From: Pseudomonadota bacterium
Lineage (GTDB): Bacteria; Desulfobacterota; Desulfobulbia; Desulfobulbales; JAGXFP01
Assembly: GCA_018814305.1 (NCBI GenBank)
Contig: JAHJAA010000017.1
Span: forward strand, 1-64,000
DNA length: 64,000 nucleotides
Reading direction: 5' to 3'
Both the position numbers and the translations under genes were made by a program. Positions 1-10,584 of the stretch are shown in pieces; the stretch's first letter is position 1; each line of letters opens with the position of its first letter. A model generated the notes under the pieces. The model made no database searches and was not told the DNA's origin. It saw nothing but the letters and a program-made list of their open reading frames with translations.

Positions 1-38
1 CCTAGCTTGGTCTGGCGTGCCGCCAAAAGTCCACCTTT

Positions 39-266
39 TTAACCCGACCGGACTCCCTTGTCAAGTCTTTTTAAATCCTCATCAGACTTAATCTCCTTAA
101 CAACATCCCCCCGTTCGGGAGCGCCAAATATAGCCCGTTCCGCAGCATTGTCAACGTTTTCTTCGGACCATTCGAGCTTTTTATGTCCTGTACTTTTTAT
201 CTCTTTGACTTATCGCCTCTCCCATACCACAAGGAATGCAAATATGATATATCTACTGACGGCCAT
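39..266 (-). pseudogene. Small membrane-protein-like frame interrupted by one in-frame TAA
   Basis: Read on the minus strand, an ATG at 266 preceded by an AAGAGG-type ribosome site opens an 18-codon frame with a hydrophobic stretch (SRYIIFAFLVVW). It stops at TAA 212-210. The same frame then stays open for 56 codons with a charged, protein-like composition (WSEENVDNAAERAIFG, VVKEIKSDEDLKRL) and ends with TAA at 41-39. No ATG, GTG or TTG opens the second part early. This looks like a gene of about 74 codons, one membrane helix plus a hydrophilic tail, broken by a single nonsense codon. A real stop between two unrelated frames is the alternative. I do not recognise the family. Confidence 0.35.
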
Positions 267-674
267 AGCCTCTTGAGCCCCTTTTGCTTTTTAAAAATTC
301 ATCACCACCCGAAAGAATTGAAGATCTCCTTTTACCATTACATATAATCAACAAATCTTATGCATTTCCCCTTTTTTATTGACGGATTGAACTATTACAG
401 TTTTAATGTCGTGATTTTTTTCAAATGATTACCAATCTGGCCCAAACAATATAACATATCGTTTATTTTAGGTTTTTTTAGTCATTATCCAACTTCCGGT
501 ATCCTTAATACAACATACTGTCAACATCAACTACAGCAAAAGCATACAAGACTGACCGCCTTGAGTATCCTGATTGGTCGCAGAATTCGGTATCCATTCA
601 AGTTCCATTATACTATCATATTATGCTCAAACCGCATACTGCGGAAAAACTTATAAAAAAGACAGAGAGACCTC
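267..674. other. AT-rich intergenic region upstream of carA
   Basis: No gene is visible. The stretch is AT-rich and lies between the small minus-strand frame and carA, so it should hold divergent promoters, but I cannot point to one convincing -35/-10 pair. carA has a short purine-rich ribosome site (AGAGAG) just before its ATG at 675. Confidence 0.4.
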
Positions 675-1787
675 ATGAAAGCACTTCTCGCCTTGGAAGA
701 CGGTACGGTTTTCGAAGGACAATCATTCACCGGCCCAGGTGAAGTATTCGGCGAATTCGTCTTTAACACCGGGATGTCTGGCTACCAGGAAGTCCTTACC
801 GATCCTTCATATAAAGGCCAAATCATCACCATGACCTACCCGCTCATCGGCAACTATGGGGTAAACGATGAAGATATGGAATCTTTCCAGATTCACCCCG
901 AAGGATTCATTATCAAGGAATACAACGCCATCCCCAGTAACTTCCGCTCCACCGGGACCTTAGCCGACTTTCTCATAAAATATGGCATCCTAGGAATTGA
1001 AGGTGTCGACACCAGGGCATTGACTCGCCATATTCGGGTGGCTGGTGCCATGAAGGGCGTCATTTCCACCATTGACCTCAACCGAGACTCTTTGATCACC
1101 AAGGCCAAATCATCGCCCGGTCTGCTGGGTCGGGATCTGGTCAAGGAGGTCACCTGCGACACTCCTTATGGATGGGCGGGGAATACCGCAATTACTGGTG
1201 ACAACTTCTCCACTGCGGCTCCCGGGAATTACAAGGTTGTCGTCATTGACTATGGTTTGAAATTCAACCAGGCAAGGTTGCTTGCCGAGCGGGGCTGCCG
1301 GGTTCAGATCGTTCCAGCCGGGACTTCTGCTCAAACAATTTTAGCCATGAACCCTGACGGGATTTTTCTTTCGAACGGTCCAGGCGATCCCGCTGGTGTC
1401 GCCGGAGTGGTTGAGACAGTTCGTGAACTTCTCGGAAAAAAACCAATATTTGGCATCTGTCTCGGTCATCAGATTCTTGGGTTGGCCTATGGCGGATCGA
1501 CCTATAAATTAAAATTTGGTCACCGGGGTGCCAATCAACCGGTCAAGGATCTGACCACCGGAAAAATTGAGATCACTTCACAGAACCATGGTTTTTGTGT
1601 TGATATAGACAGTCTTGACAAAGACCATGTAGAAGTAACCCACGTAAACCTTAACGATAAGAGTGTTGAGGGTATGCGCCATAAACTGCATCCCGCCTTT
1701 TCAGTCCAATATCATCCGGAAAATGCGCCAGGCCCCCATGATTCGGTATATCTTTTCGACCGTTTCATCGAGATGATGAACAAATAG
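675..1787 (+). CDS. carA: Carbamoyl-phosphate synthase small (glutaminase) subunit
   Basis: Hydrolyses glutamine and channels ammonia to CarB for carbamoyl phosphate, feeding pyrimidine and arginine synthesis in the cytoplasm. The N-terminal CPSase small-chain domain (about residues 1-150, opening MKALLALEDGTVFEG) is followed by a class I glutamine amidotransferase domain. The nucleophile Cys262 lies in GICLGHQ, and the His347/Glu349 pair in QYHPEN. The length of 370 residues is usual for the family. carB starts 17 bp downstream, so the two are almost certainly one operon. The ATG at 675 is the only start that gives the conserved N-terminus. Confidence 0.98.
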   Translation: MKALLALEDGTVFEGQSFTGPGEVFGEFVFNTGMSGYQEVLTDPSYKGQIITMTYPLIGNYGVNDEDMESFQIHPEGFIIKEYNAIPSNFRSTGTLADFLIKYGILGIEGVDTRALTRHIRVAGAMKGVISTIDLNRDSLITKAKSSPGLLGRDLVKEVTCDTPYGWAGNTAITGDNFSTAAPGNYKVVVIDYGLKFNQARLLAERGCRVQIVPAGTSAQTILAMNPDGIFLSNGPGDPAGVAGVVETVRELLGKKPIFGICLGHQILGLAYGGSTYKLKFGHRGANQPVKDLTTGKIEITSQNHGFCVDIDSLDKDHVEVTHVNLNDKSVEGMRHKLHPAFSVQYHPENAPGPHDSVYLFDRFIEMMNK

Positions 1788-1804
1788 GAACAATGAGATA
1801 ACCC

Positions 1805-4800
1805 ATGCCCAAACGAACAGATATAAAGAAAATCCTTATTATCGGCTCCGGTCCGATCATAATCAGCCAGGCCTGTGAGTTTGACTATTCAGGAACCCAG
1901 GCGGTCAAGGCCCTCAAGGAAGAAGGATATGAAGTTGTCCTGATCAACTCCAATCCGGCTACCATTATGACCGATCCTGAAATAGCCGATCGAACTTACA
2001 TTGAGCCGATCACTCCCGAGATGATCGCCAAGATCATTGAGCAGGAACGCCCCGACGCCCTTTTGCCCACCCTTGGTGGCCAAACTGCCCTCAATACCGC
2101 CATCCAAGTGGCGGAAATGGGTATTCTTGAAAAATACGGGGTTGAGATGCTCGCCGCCAACGTGGAGGTGATCAACAAGGCAGAGAGCCGTGAACCGTTC
2201 CGGGCGGCCATGAAAAAAATCGGGCTGAATGTCCCGGAGAGCTCCATTGTCCACACCTTAGAAGAAGCCCGTGCGGCAATCGATGTCATAGGTTTCCCAA
2301 TCATCGTCCGACCAAGTTTCACCCTGGGCGGCACCGGAGGCGGGGTGGCCTATAACAGCCAGGAACTCGAAGCCCTCTGCACCGCCGGCCTTGATCTTTC
2401 TTTGAACACCGAGGTCATGTTGGAACGGAGTCTTTTGGGCTGGAAAGAATATGAACTTGAAGTCATGCGGGATCGGAATGATAATGTGGTAATCATCTGT
2501 TCCATCGAAAACATGGATGCCATGGGAGTCCATACCGGTGACTCCATTACAGTCGCCCCCATCCAGACCCTCTCCGACCGTGAGTATCAGATCATGCGGG
2601 ACGCCTCCATCGCCATCATCCGTGAAATCGGAGTTGAAACCGGCGGCTCCAATGTCCAGTTCGCGGTAAACCCAGTGGACGGAGAGATGATGGTCATTGA
2701 GATGAATCCCCGAGTTTCCAGAAGCTCGGCTCTAGCCTCAAAAGCCACTGGCTTTCCTATCGCCAAAATCGCCGCCAAACTTGCAGTCGGCTATACCCTG
2801 GATGAAATCCCCAACGATATTACTCGGGAAACATATGCCTCCTTTGAACCGACCATTGATTATTGTGTGGTTAAAATCCCCCGCTGGACCTTTGAAAAAT
2901 TTCCCGAAGCCAAGGATGTTCTTACCACTTCCATGAAGTCGGTCGGCGAAACTATGGCCATCGGCCGGACCTTCAAAGAGGCTTTTCAAAAAGGACTTCG
3001 TTCCCTGGAAATTGGGATCATGGGCTTTGGAGCCGATGCCAAATTTAATTTCAACAAGATGGATCAACTTGACCTGGAAAACGCACTGCGTACCCCTAGC
3101 TCAAAAAGGGTCTTCCATATATATGAAGGGTTACGGAGGGGAATGAGTGTCGAAGATATCTACAGTCTCTCTTTTATAGATCCGTGGTTCCTTAACAATC
3201 TGAAGCAGATTGTTGCAATGGAAGAGAATATCAGGGAAAAAGGTTTTTCCGGATTGGATCGGGATTTCCTATTTACAGCCAAACAGTATGGATACTCCGA
3301 CACACAACTAGCGTACTTAACCGGTACCAACGAGTCCGACATCAGGGAACTGCGTGAAAATCTTCAGGTCAAGGCAGTTTACAAGTTGGTTGACACCTGT
3401 GCTGCGGAGTTCGAGGCCTACACACCTTATTATTATTCGACCTACGAGCAGGAAGACGAATCACGCCCCACTGAAAGCAGAAAGGTGATGATCCTTGGAG
3501 GTGGCCCCAACAGAATCGGACAGGGCATTGAATTTGATTATTGCTGTGTTCATGCGGCCTTCGCCCTTAAAGAAATGGGAATCGAATCGATCATGGTCAA
3601 CTCTAACCCGGAAACGGTAAGCACTGACTATGACACCTCTGATCGCCTGTATTTTGAGCCACTGACCAAGGAAGACGTCCTCAATATCATTGAAAATGAA
3701 AAACCGGAAGGGGTTATCGTTCAGTTTGGTGGACAGACTCCATTGAATCTGGCAGTCCCCCTGGCCGAAGCCGGGGTCCCCATTTTAGGGACCTCACCTG
3801 ACTCCATTGACCGGGCTGAAGACCGTAAACGATTCCAGCAGTTTCTCCAAAAACTGAATTTGATCCAACCGGATAACGATACGGCCCGAACCTCTGAAGA
3901 GGCCTTGGCCATCGCTGCCAAGATCGGTTATCCGGTGGTGGTGAGGCCCTCATACGTTCTGGGCGGCAGGGCCATGCGAATCATATATAATGAAAAAGAT
4001 CTTCGTGGCTATATGACCACGGTGATTAATGTTTCCCCCGAACGCCCTATTCTCATCGACAAATTTCTGAAAGATGCTGTGGAAGTAGATGTTGATGCAA
4101 TCTGCGACGGAGAAACAACCGTAATCGGCGGGATAATGGAACACATTGAAGAGGCTGGAATCCACTCCGGTGACTCGGCCTGCGTACTGCCTCCCCATAC
4201 CCTTTCAACCGAGCTTCTGGAAAGGATCAAGGAGGCTACCCAGGCCATGGCCCTGGAACTCAAGGTCAAGGGCCTGATGAACATCCAGTTCGCGGTCAAG
4301 GAAAATATCCTCTACGTTCTTGAAGTAAATCCCCGGGCGTCAAGGACCATCCCCTTTGTCAGTAAAGCCACCGGGGTTCCCTTGGCCAAGCTGGCCACCA
4401 GAGTCATGATGGGAGAGAAACTTACCGACCTGGGTCTGACGACGGAGGTCAAGGTAACCCATCATGCGGTAAAGGAAGCGGTCTTCCCCTTTAATCGATT
4501 TGACAACGTCGACACCCTCCTTGGGCCGGAAATGAAATCAACCGGTGAAGTCATGGGGCTAGATGACTCAGTGGGTCTGGCCTTTGCCAAATCCCAGTTA
4601 GCCGCCGGCCAGAAGATTCCCGAATGCGGCAATGTCTTTATCAGTGTCCGTCACCCAGACAAGAACCTCATTATCCCTGTGGCACGTCAGTTGGTCGAAC
4701 TTGGTTTCAAGATCCTGGCGACGGCCGGGACAGCTGGTTTTCTCATTAAAGACGGAGTTGAATGCACCCAGGTCAATAAGATATCCGAAGGCCGCCCCCA

Positions 4801-5026
4801 TATTCGTGATAAAATTCAAGATCACGGCGTCCAATGGATTATCAACACCTCCATGGGCACCAGAACCACTGAAGACTCTTACATTATACGCAGAGCTGCT
4901 TTAGACTTCCACCTGCCATATACCACAACAATTGCAGGAGCAAAGGCCATGACCGAAGCCATCGCAGCCACCAGAAAGGCCTCCCTAAATGTAAAACCGG
5001 TTCAGGATTACTTCATCAAATCATGA
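1805..5026 (+). CDS. carB: Carbamoyl-phosphate synthase large subunit
   Basis: Catalyses carbamoyl phosphate formation from bicarbonate, ammonia and two ATP. At 1073 residues it is full length. It shows the family's internal duplication: two ATP-grasp halves, each opening with a similar glycine-rich stretch ([20 protein letters not shown] and [19 protein letters not shown]) and each containing an EVNPR/EMNPR metal-binding motif. An MGS-like allosteric domain at the C-terminus contains [11 protein letters not shown] and INTSMG. It follows carA directly. The pyrR gene for pyrimidine regulation lies far away at 51.2 kb. Nothing appears truncated. Confidence 0.98.
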   Translation: MPKRTDIKKILIIGSGPIIISQACEFDYSGTQAVKALKEEGYEVVLINSNPATIMTDPEIADRTYIEPITPEMIAKIIEQERPDALLPTLGGQTALNTAIQVAEMGILEKYGVEMLAANVEVINKAESREPFRAAMKKIGLNVPESSIVHTLEEARAAIDVIGFPIIVRPSFTLGGTGGGVAYNSQELEALCTAGLDLSLNTEVMLERSLLGWKEYELEVMRDRNDNVVIICSIENMDAMGVHTGDSITVAPIQTLSDREYQIMRDASIAIIREIGVETGGSNVQFAVNPVDGEMMVIEMNPRVSRSSALASKATGFPIAKIAAKLAVGYTLDEIPNDITRETYASFEPTIDYCVVKIPRWTFEKFPEAKDVLTTSMKSVGETMAIGRTFKEAFQKGLRSLEIGIMGFGADAKFNFNKMDQLDLENALRTPSSKRVFHIYEGLRRGMSVEDIYSLSFIDPWFLNNLKQIVAMEENIREKGFSGLDRDFLFTAKQYGYSDTQLAYLTGTNESDIRELRENLQVKAVYKLVDTCAAEFEAYTPYYYSTYEQEDESRPTESRKVMILGGGPNRIGQGIEFDYCCVHAAFALKEMGIESIMVNSNPETVSTDYDTSDRLYFEPLTKEDVLNIIENEKPEGVIVQFGGQTPLNLAVPLAEAGVPILGTSPDSIDRAEDRKRFQQFLQKLNLIQPDNDTARTSEEALAIAAKIGYPVVVRPSYVLGGRAMRIIYNEKDLRGYMTTVINVSPERPILIDKFLKDAVEVDVDAICDGETTVIGGIMEHIEEAGIHSGDSACVLPPHTLSTELLERIKEATQAMALELKVKGLMNIQFAVKENILYVLEVNPRASRTIPFVSKATGVPLAKLATRVMMGEKLTDLGLTTEVKVTHHAVKEAVFPFNRFDNVDTLLGPEMKSTGEVMGLDDSVGLAFAKSQLAAGQKIPECGNVFISVRHPDKNLIIPVARQLVELGFKILATAGTAGFLIKDGVECTQVNKISEGRPHIRDKIQDHGVQWIINTSMGTRTTEDSYIIRRAALDFHLPYTTTIAGAKAMTEAIAATRKASLNVKPVQDYFIKS

Positions 5027-5033
5027 AAAAAGG

Positions 5034-5108
5034 TTCATCCGTTTTTTAGTTTCTTGCTGGACTTTCCCTCTGGCAAAGCTTAATAATTGAATACTACGGA
5101 CGAACCTA
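5034..5108 (+). other. Long-range hairpin after carB
   Basis: AGGTTCATCCG (5034-5044) can pair with CGGACGAACCT (5098-5108), with one mismatch, around a 53-nt loop that holds a smaller TTGC/GGCAA stem. It sits just past the carB stop and well before ftsH. It could shape the 3' end of the carAB message or act as a leader element for ftsH. There is no proper U-tract after it, so it is not a standard intrinsic terminator. Confidence 0.3.
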
Positions 5109-5249
5109 CCGATTTGCTCTTGGACTCAATAGGTCTATCGCGTGGAGCTTGACTATGTTGTTTTTTTTTAAAATTGCCCTTATTTATATTGGGCTTACGC
5201 ACCATCGATCAACATATTTCCATTATGACAATTGTCCCGGGAGGACTCC

Positions 5250-7151
5250 TTGAATACCTTTTACAAAAACCTGTCTATGTGGCTGGTAATCGGCCTGACC
5301 ATGATTCTGTTGTTCAACCTGTTCAACAAGCAGCAAAGTCCCACAACTGAAATAAGTTACAGCGAGTTCATGACCAGTGTTGAATCAGGAGGCGTCTCCA
5401 ATGTTTCAATTGAAGGAAACGTCATTAGCGGGACGAATCAATCTGGCGGAATATTCAAGTCCATCGCCCCTCTGTCCGATTCTGAGTTGATTCCCGTCCT
5501 CCGAAAAAACGGGGTCAATATAAAAGTTAAGCCTCAGGAAGATACCCCTTGGTATCTCACCTTGCTCATCTCCTGGTTCCCCATGCTCCTCCTGATTGGA
5601 GTCTGGATTTTTTTTATGCGCCAGATGCAGGTTGGTGGCGGCAAAGCCATGTCTTTTGGCAAGAGCCGAGCCCGCTTAATGAACCGGGAAGAAATTAAGG
5701 TGACCTTTGAAGATGTGGCTGGTATTGAAGAAGCCAAGGAAGAGTTGTCCGAGATTATTGATTTCCTGAAAGACCCGAAGAAGTTCACAAAACTGGGGGG
5801 CAGAATCCCCAAAGGGGTCCTGCTGGCTGGGGCTCCTGGTACTGGCAAAACCCTCCTGGCCAAAGCCATTGCCGGCGAAGCCAATGTTCCATTTTTTTCA
5901 ATCAGTGGCTCTGATTTCGTGGAGATGTTTGTAGGGGTTGGGGCCTCCCGGGTTAGGGATCTTTTTATCCAAGGGAAAAAGAATGCCCCTTGTATCATCT
6001 TTATTGATGAAATTGATGCAGTTGGACGTCACCGTGGGGCTGGTCTCGGCGGCGGTCACGACGAACGGGAACAGACCTTGAATCAACTTCTGGTCGAAAT
6101 GGATGGGTTCGAAGCCAATGAAGGCGTTATTATTGTTTCCGCAACCAATCGCCCAGATGTACTTGATCCAGCCCTTCTCCGTCCGGGTCGATTTGACCGA
6201 CAGGTGATTGTTCCGATTCCAGATGTCAAAGGTCGGGAAAAAATTCTGGAAGTCCATGGCAAAAAGGTTCCTCTTGAAAGTGATGTTCAATGGGGGGTTA
6301 TCGCCCGCGGGACCCCGGGTTTTTCAGGTGCCGATTTGGAAAATATGGTAAACGAGGCCGCTCTCCTTGCCGCCCGATCCGCGGCTGAAAAAGTATCCAT
6401 GGAGCACCTGGAAAAGGCAAAAGACAAGGTCATGATGGGGGCAGAACGACGCAGTATGATCATCACTGTCAAAGAAAAAGGGATTACCGCCTATCATGAG
6501 GCGGGACATGCCCTGGTTACTCGACTGCTGCCGGACACCGACCCGCTGCACAAGGTCACCATCGTACCCCGTGGTCAGGCCCTTGGCCTAACCCAATCCC
6601 TGCCAATCGACGAAAAGCATACCTACCCCAAGACTTATTTGCTCAATAACATTCGCATTCTATTGGGTGGAAGGGTCGCCGAACAATTGATCTTTAACGA
6701 ACTGACCACTGGCTCTGGAAATGATATTGAAAGAGCCACCGACCTCGCCCGCAAAATGGTCTGCGAGTGGGGAATGAGCGAAAAAATGGGGCCCCTGACT
6801 TTTGGCAAAAAAGAAGAGCAGATTTTTTTGGGAAGGGAAATTTCACAACATCGAGACTACAGTGAAACTACAGCTGTGGAAATCGACCAGGAAGTGAAAA
6901 AAATGGTTATTGAGGCCAATGACCATGTGGTCCGACTACTCTCGGATAACATCGATGCCTTAAAATCTTTAGCTGAGGCCTTATTGGAAAAAGAGACCTT
7001 GGGCCCCGAAGATATTGATCAGGCCCTGGCTAATACCACTGCCGCCCCAAACCATCCGGTCGAACCAATTGACAAATCAATTGACGAAACAACTGTTGAA
7101 CCAGTAGTCGAACCTACTGAAGAACCAACCGTTGAACCTCTGACGGATTGA
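5250..7151 (+). CDS. ftsH: ATP-dependent zinc metalloprotease FtsH (copy 1)
   Basis: Membrane-bound AAA+ protease that degrades misfolded and regulatory proteins. I place the start at TTG 5250, because GGGAGGA lies 4 bp upstream and the resulting N-terminus ([15 protein letters not shown]) is typical; a TTG at 5232 would swallow that ribosome site. Two membrane helices flank a periplasmic domain (residues about 10-125). The AAA module follows, with Walker A GAPGTGKT (194-201), the pore loop [17 protein letters not shown] and Walker [12 protein letters not shown], then the zinc site HEAGH (416-420). The C-terminal tail is rich in Glu/Pro/Val/Thr and looks low-complexity. folP starts immediately downstream. 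A second, diverged FtsH is encoded at 44.8-46.6 kb. Confidence 0.97.
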   Translation: MNTFYKNLSMWLVIGLTMILLFNLFNKQQSPTTEISYSEFMTSVESGGVSNVSIEGNVISGTNQSGGIFKSIAPLSDSELIPVLRKNGVNIKVKPQEDTPWYLTLLISWFPMLLLIGVWIFFMRQMQVGGGKAMSFGKSRARLMNREEIKVTFEDVAGIEEAKEELSEIIDFLKDPKKFTKLGGRIPKGVLLAGAPGTGKTLLAKAIAGEANVPFFSISGSDFVEMFVGVGASRVRDLFIQGKKNAPCIIFIDEIDAVGRHRGAGLGGGHDEREQTLNQLLVEMDGFEANEGVIIVSATNRPDVLDPALLRPGRFDRQVIVPIPDVKGREKILEVHGKKVPLESDVQWGVIARGTPGFSGADLENMVNEAALLAARSAAEKVSMEHLEKAKDKVMMGAERRSMIITVKEKGITAYHEAGHALVTRLLPDTDPLHKVTIVPRGQALGLTQSLPIDEKHTYPKTYLLNNIRILLGGRVAEQLIFNELTTGSGNDIERATDLARKMVCEWGMSEKMGPLTFGKKEEQIFLGREISQHRDYSETTAVEIDQEVKKMVIEANDHVVRLLSDNIDALKSLAEALLEKETLGPEDIDQALANTTAAPNHPVEPIDKSIDETTVEPVVEPTEEPTVEPLTD

Positions 7152-7168
7152 TCCAGGGCGACAATCCC

Positions 7169-8029
7169 ATGTCCGCCGCTCCATCAACTGCCGGTGACTC
7201 ATTTGCCCTGAGTGCTTTGCCGCAGTTGATGGGAATCCTTAATGTCACGCCTGATTCTTTCTCGGATGGCGGCAAATTCACCTCCGAACACGACATTCTC
7301 TCACAGACGGAAAAACTCATTCGTGATGGAGCCGATATTCTTGATATCGGCGGAGAGTCAACTCGCCCCTTTGCCCCTCAGATATCTGTTGATGAAGAAA
7401 TCAGCAGAGTCATTCCGGCAATCACTGCTATAAGAAGAGTCTTTCCCGATATCCCTATCTCCATTGATACAACCAAGGCTGAAGTTGCCCGACGGGCCTT
7501 GGCTGCTGGGGCCACCATCGTCAATGATATCAGCGCCCTCCGCTTTGATCCATCCATGTCTAAAGTGGTCCTTACTGCCGGGTCACCGGTGATCCTCATG
7601 CATATGCAAGGATCACCCGGCAACATGCAAAACAATCCCATTTACGATGATGTCATCAGAGATATTAAGACATTTCTTTCCGCCCGGATCAACCAGGCGG
7701 TCTCCCTAGGCATTGATCGAAAAAAGATCATTATCGACCCAGGAATTGGATTCGGCAAAACCCTCGAACACAATCTGGTCATACTCAACCGGTTGAACGA
7801 ATTTCAAGATCTTGGTTGCCGCCTTTTAGTCGGTCACTCCCGCAAGTCCTTTATTGGCAAAATTCTTGGCTCCGACGTCACCGATCGGGATGTTCCCACA
7901 GCTGTCATCTCAGCTCTCTGCGCCATGAAGGGGGTGGACATCATCAGAGTCCACGATATCGAGACAACGGCTCAAGCCATAAAGCTTGCCATGGCCATCA
8001 AAACCACAGGGGGAAATATATCAGCATAG
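7169..8029 (+). CDS. folP: Dihydropteroate synthase
   Basis: Condenses p-aminobenzoate with 6-hydroxymethyl-dihydropterin pyrophosphate to give dihydropteroate in folate synthesis. It carries the two DHPS signatures, MGILNVTPDSFSDGG near the N-terminus and DIGGESTRP, as well as HMQG and GHSRKSFIG further along. I prefer ATG 7169. A TTG at 7148 overlapping the ftsH stop would add seven non-conserved residues. The ftsH-folP order is conserved in many proteobacteria. In many relatives a diadenylate cyclase gene follows; here a repeat element and a class I adenylate cyclase follow instead. Confidence 0.96.
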   Translation: MSAAPSTAGDSFALSALPQLMGILNVTPDSFSDGGKFTSEHDILSQTEKLIRDGADILDIGGESTRPFAPQISVDEEISRVIPAITAIRRVFPDIPISIDTTKAEVARRALAAGATIVNDISALRFDPSMSKVVLTAGSPVILMHMQGSPGNMQNNPIYDDVIRDIKTFLSARINQAVSLGIDRKKIIIDPGIGFGKTLEHNLVILNRLNEFQDLGCRLLVGHSRKSFIGKILGSDVTDRDVPTAVISALCAMKGVDIIRVHDIETTAQAIKLAMAIKTTGGNISA

Positions 8030-8143
8030 AATCTCCGCCTCTTCTTATTATTAAGAAGAATCCTCTGTTGGTACCCACCACCAACACAGAGTCCCCTTAG
8101 CCGAATCATATTTGACACCATTAAATCGGATCGCGTCTTTCCC

Positions 8144-8299
8144 TATGCTAGTTTCCATCCAGAAACGAGGATTTTGGGTCGAGAACAAGACGCGAGGGCG
8201 ACGAAAAAGCGGAGCGTACTTGAGTACGTGAGCATTTTTCGGCAACTGAGCAACGCAGCTACCGGGCAAAAAGACCGTTTCTGGATGGGAACTATGCTA
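8144..8299. repeat. 156-bp MITE/REP-like element with 24-bp terminal inverted repeats
   Basis: The left end (8144-8167) and right end (8276-8299) are near-perfect inverted copies around a core CGTTTCTGGATGG. Between them lies a second nested dyad: CGAAAAA (8198-8204) pairs with TTTTTCG near 8234-8241, around a palindromic GTACTTGAGTAC centre. No protein is encoded inside. The architecture resembles a miniature inverted-repeat element or a palindromic intergenic repeat. I have an impression that similar 'acgaaaaagcggagcgtac' palindromes are scattered in deltaproteobacterial genomes, but that needs a search. The rest of the folP-adenylate cyclase gap (8030-8397) holds no gene. Confidence 0.6.
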
Positions 8300-8397
8300 A
8301 ATCCCCCAGCCCATTGTACCGTTCACTGATTTACTATACGATAGTATTTACCTGACGAATCTTTCATCTTCAACCATTTCACCCCAGAGGATTTTTC

Positions 8398-10350
8398 TTG
8401 GAGAATCGTCTTCAACGATATCGTGAATACAACCGCGAACGTAAAATTAAAGCCATTGCCTTTAATTCCTCCAAGGCCGATTTTCTCTTTAAGATCGTTC
8501 CATTACTGCTTCACAGCAATTACCCGGATCTTCCCGGGTTCATTGATAATACTGCTTGTCCTTGCGGGATTTATCATCTGGAACCGAGAAAGCTGGTTGA
8601 TTCCGACCTCTTTCGGAAATATTTCCCGCACTCCTCTGCCCTCCACGAGAATACCCGCAACCCCTTTTCCCGGCACCCGATGATCCACTCCCTTAAAACA
8701 ATCGGGAGCATCGGCACCATCGCTCAGACTGAAAAATCGGATTGCGATTACTGGTTAAGTATTCGAGAATCTGAACTAGGCCCCGATGGATTCACCTTAC
8801 TTTACGAAAAATGTCAAAAAATCGAAGACTGGGCAGATAGCAAGGGCCATGAGCTCCATTTCTTTCTGATGGATATAGATCAAACACGCAAGAATACTTT
8901 TCAGTCTCTGGCTGATAAGGAATCAGCCGGCACTGCCCTCAAGATCCTCCTCAAGGACGAATTGTTTCGGACCCATATCCTCGTAGCGGGGAAAATGCTC
9001 TTGTGGTGGTTGATCCCACCCGGTTTAACCAGGGAAGGGTATCGAATCTATGTTGCCACTCTGCTCAAAACCAGGAACTTCAATCCGGAACTGTTTATCG
9101 ACCTTGGATATATGACGGATATCCCCCAAGCTGAGATATTCGGGGCCTGTCTTTGGCAGATGAATAAGGCATTGGACAGCCCCTTCAAATCGATTATTAA
9201 ATTTGCCTACCTTGAAATGCTGATGACCGACCGGGAACAACTGCTTCCGCTGTTCTCAGACCACTTAAAAACAATGGTCACTTTCCCGGAAGAACGATCA
9301 GTTTCTTCAGTCAACCTTCGAATTGCCTCAATTGATCCCTATCTCCTCATGGCGAGAGAAATTGTCGCTTTTTACCTTAGAAACCACAATGATGAGCAAA
9401 GAGCAGACTTGATCAGGGAATGTTTGTTTATGAAAACCTTGGAGGGAATGGCTTCACAGAAAAAATACGGCGATTCAGAAATTAGATTGAACCAGACCAA
9501 GGAATTCATGCGTTCATGGCAACTGCTCCCCGCAAACCCAAAGTATTTCTCCAGTTTTCTTGAATGGAAATTCAAAGATCTCGTTGATTTCGGGGAGACA
9601 GCTCACCAATACCTCATCGATACATACCGCCGCTTACGATCAACCTTCGCATCTTTCCATGGCAACCTGACCATTTCCGAAAAGGACATTTCTATTCTCG
9701 GACGAAAACTTTTCACTTTTTATGAAAAAAGACCGAACAAGATCGATTTCATCCGCAGCCTCTCCCGTGAGGCCATGGCCCAACAGAACATTACGTTTCA
9801 AGTTGAAATAGTGAATGGTAATTCGGTCCATTCAGCTCTGCAGGGCGGCAAAGAAAGGGAGAAGAACGTATCTACTTCCGACATTTTGATCGGACGCAAT
9901 TCAAACCCCATTAAATTGATGACCTGGCTGATCATCAATGGCATTCTCACTCCAAACACCCGGATAGAACTCTCCAAACACTCACTGGCTCTTAACCTCC
10001 ATGACCTCCAAGACTTAGCCGATAAAATAATAGGGTCCTTCCCACCGGTTAACTTCGGGAGAATTTCCGGTGAACATCTGTTGCAGGAAGAAGAGGTAAA
10101 GCAGGCTCTGGTGATTGTTAATTTTGAAAAAGCGAAGGATGTTTCAGAGAAAAATCTGCCAACTGCTATCATTACGTTTACCAGTTATGGTGAATATTTT
10201 TTCCAAACCATGACGACTCTGAGTCAATTAAAACAGGAATTGCAGCTTCTTTTAACCAGACATCTGGTCAGCCGATGGAACAATAACCTGGAGTACTTCA
10301 TCCCTCCCCAGCCAAGCTCACACCAGATTCGAAAACTGCTTTTCTCCTGA
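8398..10350 (+). CDS. Class I adenylate cyclase (CyaA family), short form
   Basis: Predicted to make cyclic AMP from ATP. The start is TTG 8398, with AGAGG 7 bp upstream. The N-terminal half follows enterobacterial CyaA closely. It has an LLxxNYPDLPGFID-like stretch (near residue 40), the nucleotidyltransferase motif GSIGTIAQTEKSDCDYWL (about 102-119), AGKMLLWWLIPP, FGACLWQMNKALDSPFKS (about 247-264) and IDPYLLMAREIVAFYLR. At 650 residues it lacks roughly the last 200 residues of the E. coli enzyme, the regulatory part that responds to the PTS, so control probably differs. It stands alone between the repeat element and the pyruvate oxidoreductase gene. The catalytic family assignment is firm; activity is inferred. 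Confidence 0.9.
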   Translation: MENRLQRYREYNRERKIKAIAFNSSKADFLFKIVPLLLHSNYPDLPGFIDNTACPCGIYHLEPRKLVDSDLFRKYFPHSSALHENTRNPFSRHPMIHSLKTIGSIGTIAQTEKSDCDYWLSIRESELGPDGFTLLYEKCQKIEDWADSKGHELHFFLMDIDQTRKNTFQSLADKESAGTALKILLKDELFRTHILVAGKMLLWWLIPPGLTREGYRIYVATLLKTRNFNPELFIDLGYMTDIPQAEIFGACLWQMNKALDSPFKSIIKFAYLEMLMTDREQLLPLFSDHLKTMVTFPEERSVSSVNLRIASIDPYLLMAREIVAFYLRNHNDEQRADLIRECLFMKTLEGMASQKKYGDSEIRLNQTKEFMRSWQLLPANPKYFSSFLEWKFKDLVDFGETAHQYLIDTYRRLRSTFASFHGNLTISEKDISILGRKLFTFYEKRPNKIDFIRSLSREAMAQQNITFQVEIVNGNSVHSALQGGKEREKNVSTSDILIGRNSNPIKLMTWLIINGILTPNTRIELSKHSLALNLHDLQDLADKIIGSFPPVNFGRISGEHLLQEEEVKQALVIVNFEKAKDVSEKNLPTAIITFTSYGEYFFQTMTTLSQLKQELQLLLTRHLVSRWNNNLEYFIPPQPSSHQIRKLLFS

Positions 10351-10584
10351 TTATTGCTAGGGAATACAAACCATACATACGACATAATTTTGTGGCTACT
10401 CATTCTTCACTATCCAACAAATAGTAACCCCGCGATATTTCCACATTTATAGTATTGATCTTCTAACTCGTTTCGAGTAATTTATCTGTTTAACCGCTCT
10501 TCTGCGGACCGCCGTATTTCTTCTTAAACCGTAAATCACATATAGTTTTTTATAAATCACTAACTGCTACGAAAGGAGAAACCC

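Noticed and set aside
58-276. Plus-strand frame of 72 codons before carA
   Set aside because: It is antisense to the more protein-like minus-strand frame, has unlikely Ser/Leu-rich composition and no ribosome site.
640-680. PyrR-binding loop in the carA leader
   Set aside because: The purine-rich sequence before carA does not match the conserved PyrR box, and no terminator/antiterminator pair is present.
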